The position numbers were made by a program, and so were the translations under genes. Of a stretch of DNA of 16,601 nucleotides, positions 15,063 to 16,601 are shown in pieces; the stretch's first letter is position 1, and each line of letters begins with the position of its first letter. Under the pieces are notes generated by a model. The model made no database searches, was not told the DNA's origin, and was given only the letters and a program-made list of their open reading frames with translations. Origin of the DNA: Myxococcales bacterium (GTDB lineage: Bacteria > Myxococcota > Polyangia > Fen-1088); NCBI GenBank assembly GCA_003153875.1, contig PMBY01000158.1, positions 1,646-18,246 on the forward strand, written 5' to 3'.

Positions 15063-15068
15063 TATATT
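15063..15068 (+). promoter_or_regulatory. Possible -10 element of the small membrane protein gene
   Basis: TATATT ends 11 nt before the ATG at 15080. No convincing -35 is seen. If used, the transcript would have a leader of only a few bases. Confidence 0.3.
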
Positions 15069-15079
15069 GCGGCGAGGGC

Positions 15080-15550
15080 ATGAACCACACAGTTGATGAA
15101 ATCATTCACTGGGCCAGACGTCTGTTTCTGATCGGGCCTGACCCAGTCGATCCCGCGGAAGCGGCCAGTTTTTGGGGAAGGATTTTTCCTTGGCCGGTGC
15201 GACTCCTGCTGGTGGCGGCCGCGGCGCTCGGGGCGGGTTGGGGGTCTACCACCAACCTGGGGGGCGAACTGGCGGCGGCCCTGCAATACGGGGGGCTGGT
15301 GTCGGTGTCGGTGGTGGCGTCCAACTGGTGGATCCTGTTGGCAGTCAACGGCGTCTTGGCTCCGTCCTTTGGGGCTCTCTTCGTCATTTGGCGCTCGTTG
15401 CAGTCCTTGGGTCAGTGGAAACCGCGGTTGACTTTCGGGCGCAGTTCTAACAAACTGAATTCTCCAATGGCAATGCTCCACATCCTCCCGACGAATCTCT
15501 GGCGTGTCTGCCAGAACAAGCCCGTCTGGGAGAGTGTGTACGACCGCTGA
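15080..15550 (+). CDS. Small membrane protein of unknown function
   Basis: The 156-residue protein begins MNHTVDEIIHWARRLFLIGP. A first transmembrane helix lies at about 39-57 (PWPVRLLLVAAAALGAGWG). A hydrophobic stretch from about 71 to 105 (YGGLVSVSVVASNWWILLAV and beyond) can hold one long or two short helices. A basic C-terminal tail of about 45 residues follows. No family is recognised and no catalytic motif is seen. The ATG at 15080 is chosen because it begins the first sensible N-terminus after the GH30-like stop; GAGGG precedes it closely but is too near for a good ribosome binding site. The overlapping minus-strand frame (15062-15565) is low-complexity and less likely. The gene follows the GH30-like gene by 58 bp and is followed by a hairpin. 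Confidence 0.55.
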   Translation: MNHTVDEIIHWARRLFLIGPDPVDPAEAASFWGRIFPWPVRLLLVAAAALGAGWGSTTNLGGELAAALQYGGLVSVSVVASNWWILLAVNGVLAPSFGALFVIWRSLQSLGQWKPRLTFGRSSNKLNSPMAMLHILPTNLWRVCQNKPVWESVYDR

Positions 15551-15563
15551 GCAAGCCGTTTTC

Positions 15564-15589
15564 ACCCTCTCCGCCGAACGGGAGAGGGT
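15564..15589 (+). terminator. Hairpin after the small membrane protein gene
   Basis: ACCCTCTCC (15564-15572) and GGAGAGGGT (15581-15589) form a perfect 9-bp stem with an 8-nt loop, 14 bp after the stop codon. The T-run expected of an intrinsic terminator is missing on both strands, so it may instead be a transcript-stabilising structure or a dispersed repeat. Similar CCCTCTCC...GGAGAGGG hairpins are common between proteobacterial genes. Confidence 0.45.
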
Positions 15590-15602
15590 AATGCGGTCTT
15601 AC

Positions 15603-15630
15603 TCGCTCCAGTCCGGCAGTTCTGGAGCGA
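15603..15630 (+). promoter_or_regulatory. Hairpin sequestering the ribosome binding site of the MFS gene
   Basis: TCGCTCCAG (15603-15611) and CTGGAGCGA (15622-15630) form a perfect 9-bp stem with a 10-nt loop, ending 3 nt before the ATG at 15634. The only plausible Shine-Dalgarno core, GGAG at 15624-15627, lies wholly in the 3' arm and is paired with CTCC of the 5' arm. Translation would need the stem to open through ribosome traffic, a ligand, a protein or heat. Confidence 0.5.
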
Positions 15631-15633
15631 ATC

Positions 15634-16601
15634 ATGTCCGCGTTACCCGAGGAAGCAGCAGCCGACATCGGCGAGCAACGTCTATCGCCAGCAATCCTGG
15701 AAATCCTTCCAGGACAGGACGAAACCGCGCGCGAGAAGTGGCTGTTCTCGCCGGTATTCGTCCGCCTGCTGGCGACGAATGCGGCGTTTGGATTCTCGGT
15801 TTCTACATTCTATCTTCTGCCCAAGCATCTGGCGGTCAGCTTTGCCGCCACCCCGGGACAGATCGGCCTGGTGTCCAGCATCTTCTCGCTGGCCGCCCTG
15901 CTCTGCGTTCCCTTCCTGGGTCCCACCGTCGAGCGCCTGGGGTACCGCCGGGCCTCGATCGCAGGCTTTCTCCTGATGGCTGCCTGTGCCTTCAACTTCG
16001 CTTTCGTCGACAGCATCGGCCCGGTCCTGTGGACGCTGCGGGCTCTGCAGGGATTGGCCGCATCCATCGTGTTCGCCGCGAGCGTGGCTTTGGTCAGTGC
16101 GGTCGCACCGCCCGACAAGTTGGGCCAGGCCATGGGTCTGTCAGGCGCGGCCAGTCTGGCCATGAGCGCGGTGGCTCCGGCCATCGCCGAATCACTCGGT
16201 GCTCGCTACGGCTTTGGCTACGCCTTTGCGCTCGCGGGCGTCGCTGCTCTGCTGGGGGCGATGGCCTCGCGCGGGCTGCCCAAGTTGGGAATGGCATTCG
16301 GGCCGCACGCGAGGTCTCTGTTCGCAATCCCAGGCCCGAACATACGCGCCGTTCTGGCTGCGCTCGCTGTCACCGGCGCGGGATTCAACGTGGTGATGGC
16401 GTTCCTCGCTCCCTTCGCGCTTCGTCACGGCATCCAGGCCGTGCGCGGGTTCTTCATCAGCTACACGGTCGCCGCGCTTGGGATCCGCGTGCTCGGGAGC
16501 GGACTCACCGACCGGCTGGGACTTCGGCACACAGCCACACTGGGCATCACCCTCTATGGAATCGTCATCGCGGGAATTGGCCTGGCCGGACCAGCGCACA
16601 T
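15634..16601 (+). CDS. Major facilitator superfamily transporter, 3' end cut by window
   Basis: The frame is open from the ATG at 15634 to the window edge, 322 residues, and continues outside. About 40 hydrophilic residues precede the first helix (VFVRLLATNAAFGFSVSTFY). The loop after the second helix carries GPTVERLGYRR (from Gly96), the MFS motif A, and a second half-copy GSGLTDRLGLRH occurs near residue 288, as expected from the two six-helix halves. About nine helices are visible, against 12 in a full transporter. The shape (APPDKLGQAMGLSGAA after the fourth helix) resembles drug/sugar efflux-type MFS members, but the substrate is unknown. The likely ribosome binding site lies in a hairpin. 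Confidence 0.85.
   Translation, partial: MSALPEEAAADIGEQRLSPAILEILPGQDETAREKWLFSPVFVRLLATNAAFGFSVSTFYLLPKHLAVSFAATPGQIGLVSSIFSLAALLCVPFLGPTVERLGYRRASIAGFLLMAACAFNFAFVDSIGPVLWTLRALQGLAASIVFAASVALVSAVAPPDKLGQAMGLSGAASLAMSAVAPAIAESLGARYGFGYAFALAGVAALLGAMASRGLPKLGMAFGPHARSLFAIPGPNIRAVLAALAVTGAGFNVVMAFLAPFALRHGIQAVRGFFISYTVAALGIRVLGSGLTDRLGLRHTATLGITLYGIVIAGIGLAGPAH

Overview
The window looks like chromosomal DNA from a high-GC myxobacterium-like organism (Myxococcota, probably a polyangial lineage). The best evidence is a MYXO-CTERM-type tail (Cys-x-Cys, hydrophobic helix, Arg run) on a GH30-like glycosidase. Supporting evidence is the many short lipoprotein signals followed by long Gly/Ser/Ala/Thr/Asp linkers, and the RCC1-repeat, DUF3494 and TPR plus Pro-linker architectures. 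There is no rRNA, tRNA, CRISPR, transposase or phage gene. It reads as an accessory stretch rich in secreted proteins. Both ends cut through a gene.

Layout. 1-690 (minus): a truncated lipoprotein gene, a strong intrinsic terminator, and a 70-residue lipoprotein gene with a strong ribosome binding site. 779-993: the relic of a bacterial serpin. 1042-2461 (plus): a sigma-70-like promoter whose -10 sits inside a perfect palindrome, driving a lipoprotein with a seven-bladed RCC1-like propeller. 2557-5004 (minus): a GT-C membrane glycosyltransferase preceded by a membrane-anchored TPR protein. 5304-6917 (plus): a GH44 endoglucanase/xyloglucanase-type lipoprotein. 6918-7020 (minus): a Walker A scrap of an ABC transporter ATPase. 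7126-10656 (plus): a likely three-gene operon encoding an exported TPR/Pro-rich/two-helix protein, a DUF3494 (ice-binding-like) lipoprotein whose start overlaps the previous stop, and a zinc metalloprotease lipoprotein. 10690-10919 (minus): a frameshifted RCC1 relic. 10942-13179 (minus): a heparinase II/III-type lyase lipoprotein. 13273-15021 (plus): the divergent GH30-like enzyme with the MYXO-CTERM tail. 15080-15550 (plus): a small membrane protein. 15634-end (plus): an MFS transporter whose ribosome binding site lies inside a hairpin.

How the genes may work together (inference). GH44, GH30 and the heparinase-type lyase form a set of surface-anchored polysaccharide-degrading enzymes, two as lipoproteins and one through a MYXO-CTERM tail. 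The DUF3494 and metalloprotease lipoproteins add likely surface binding and proteolysis. No SusC/SusD pair or dedicated regulator is visible, so this is not a classical Bacteroidetes-type PUL. Three unrelated gene relics lie in the gaps between intact genes, pointing to repeated gain and decay of accessory genes. The most unusual items are the palindrome over the RCC1 promoter, the Asp/Asn pentad ladder in the DUF3494 protein, the RBS-sequestering hairpin before the MFS gene, and the relics.
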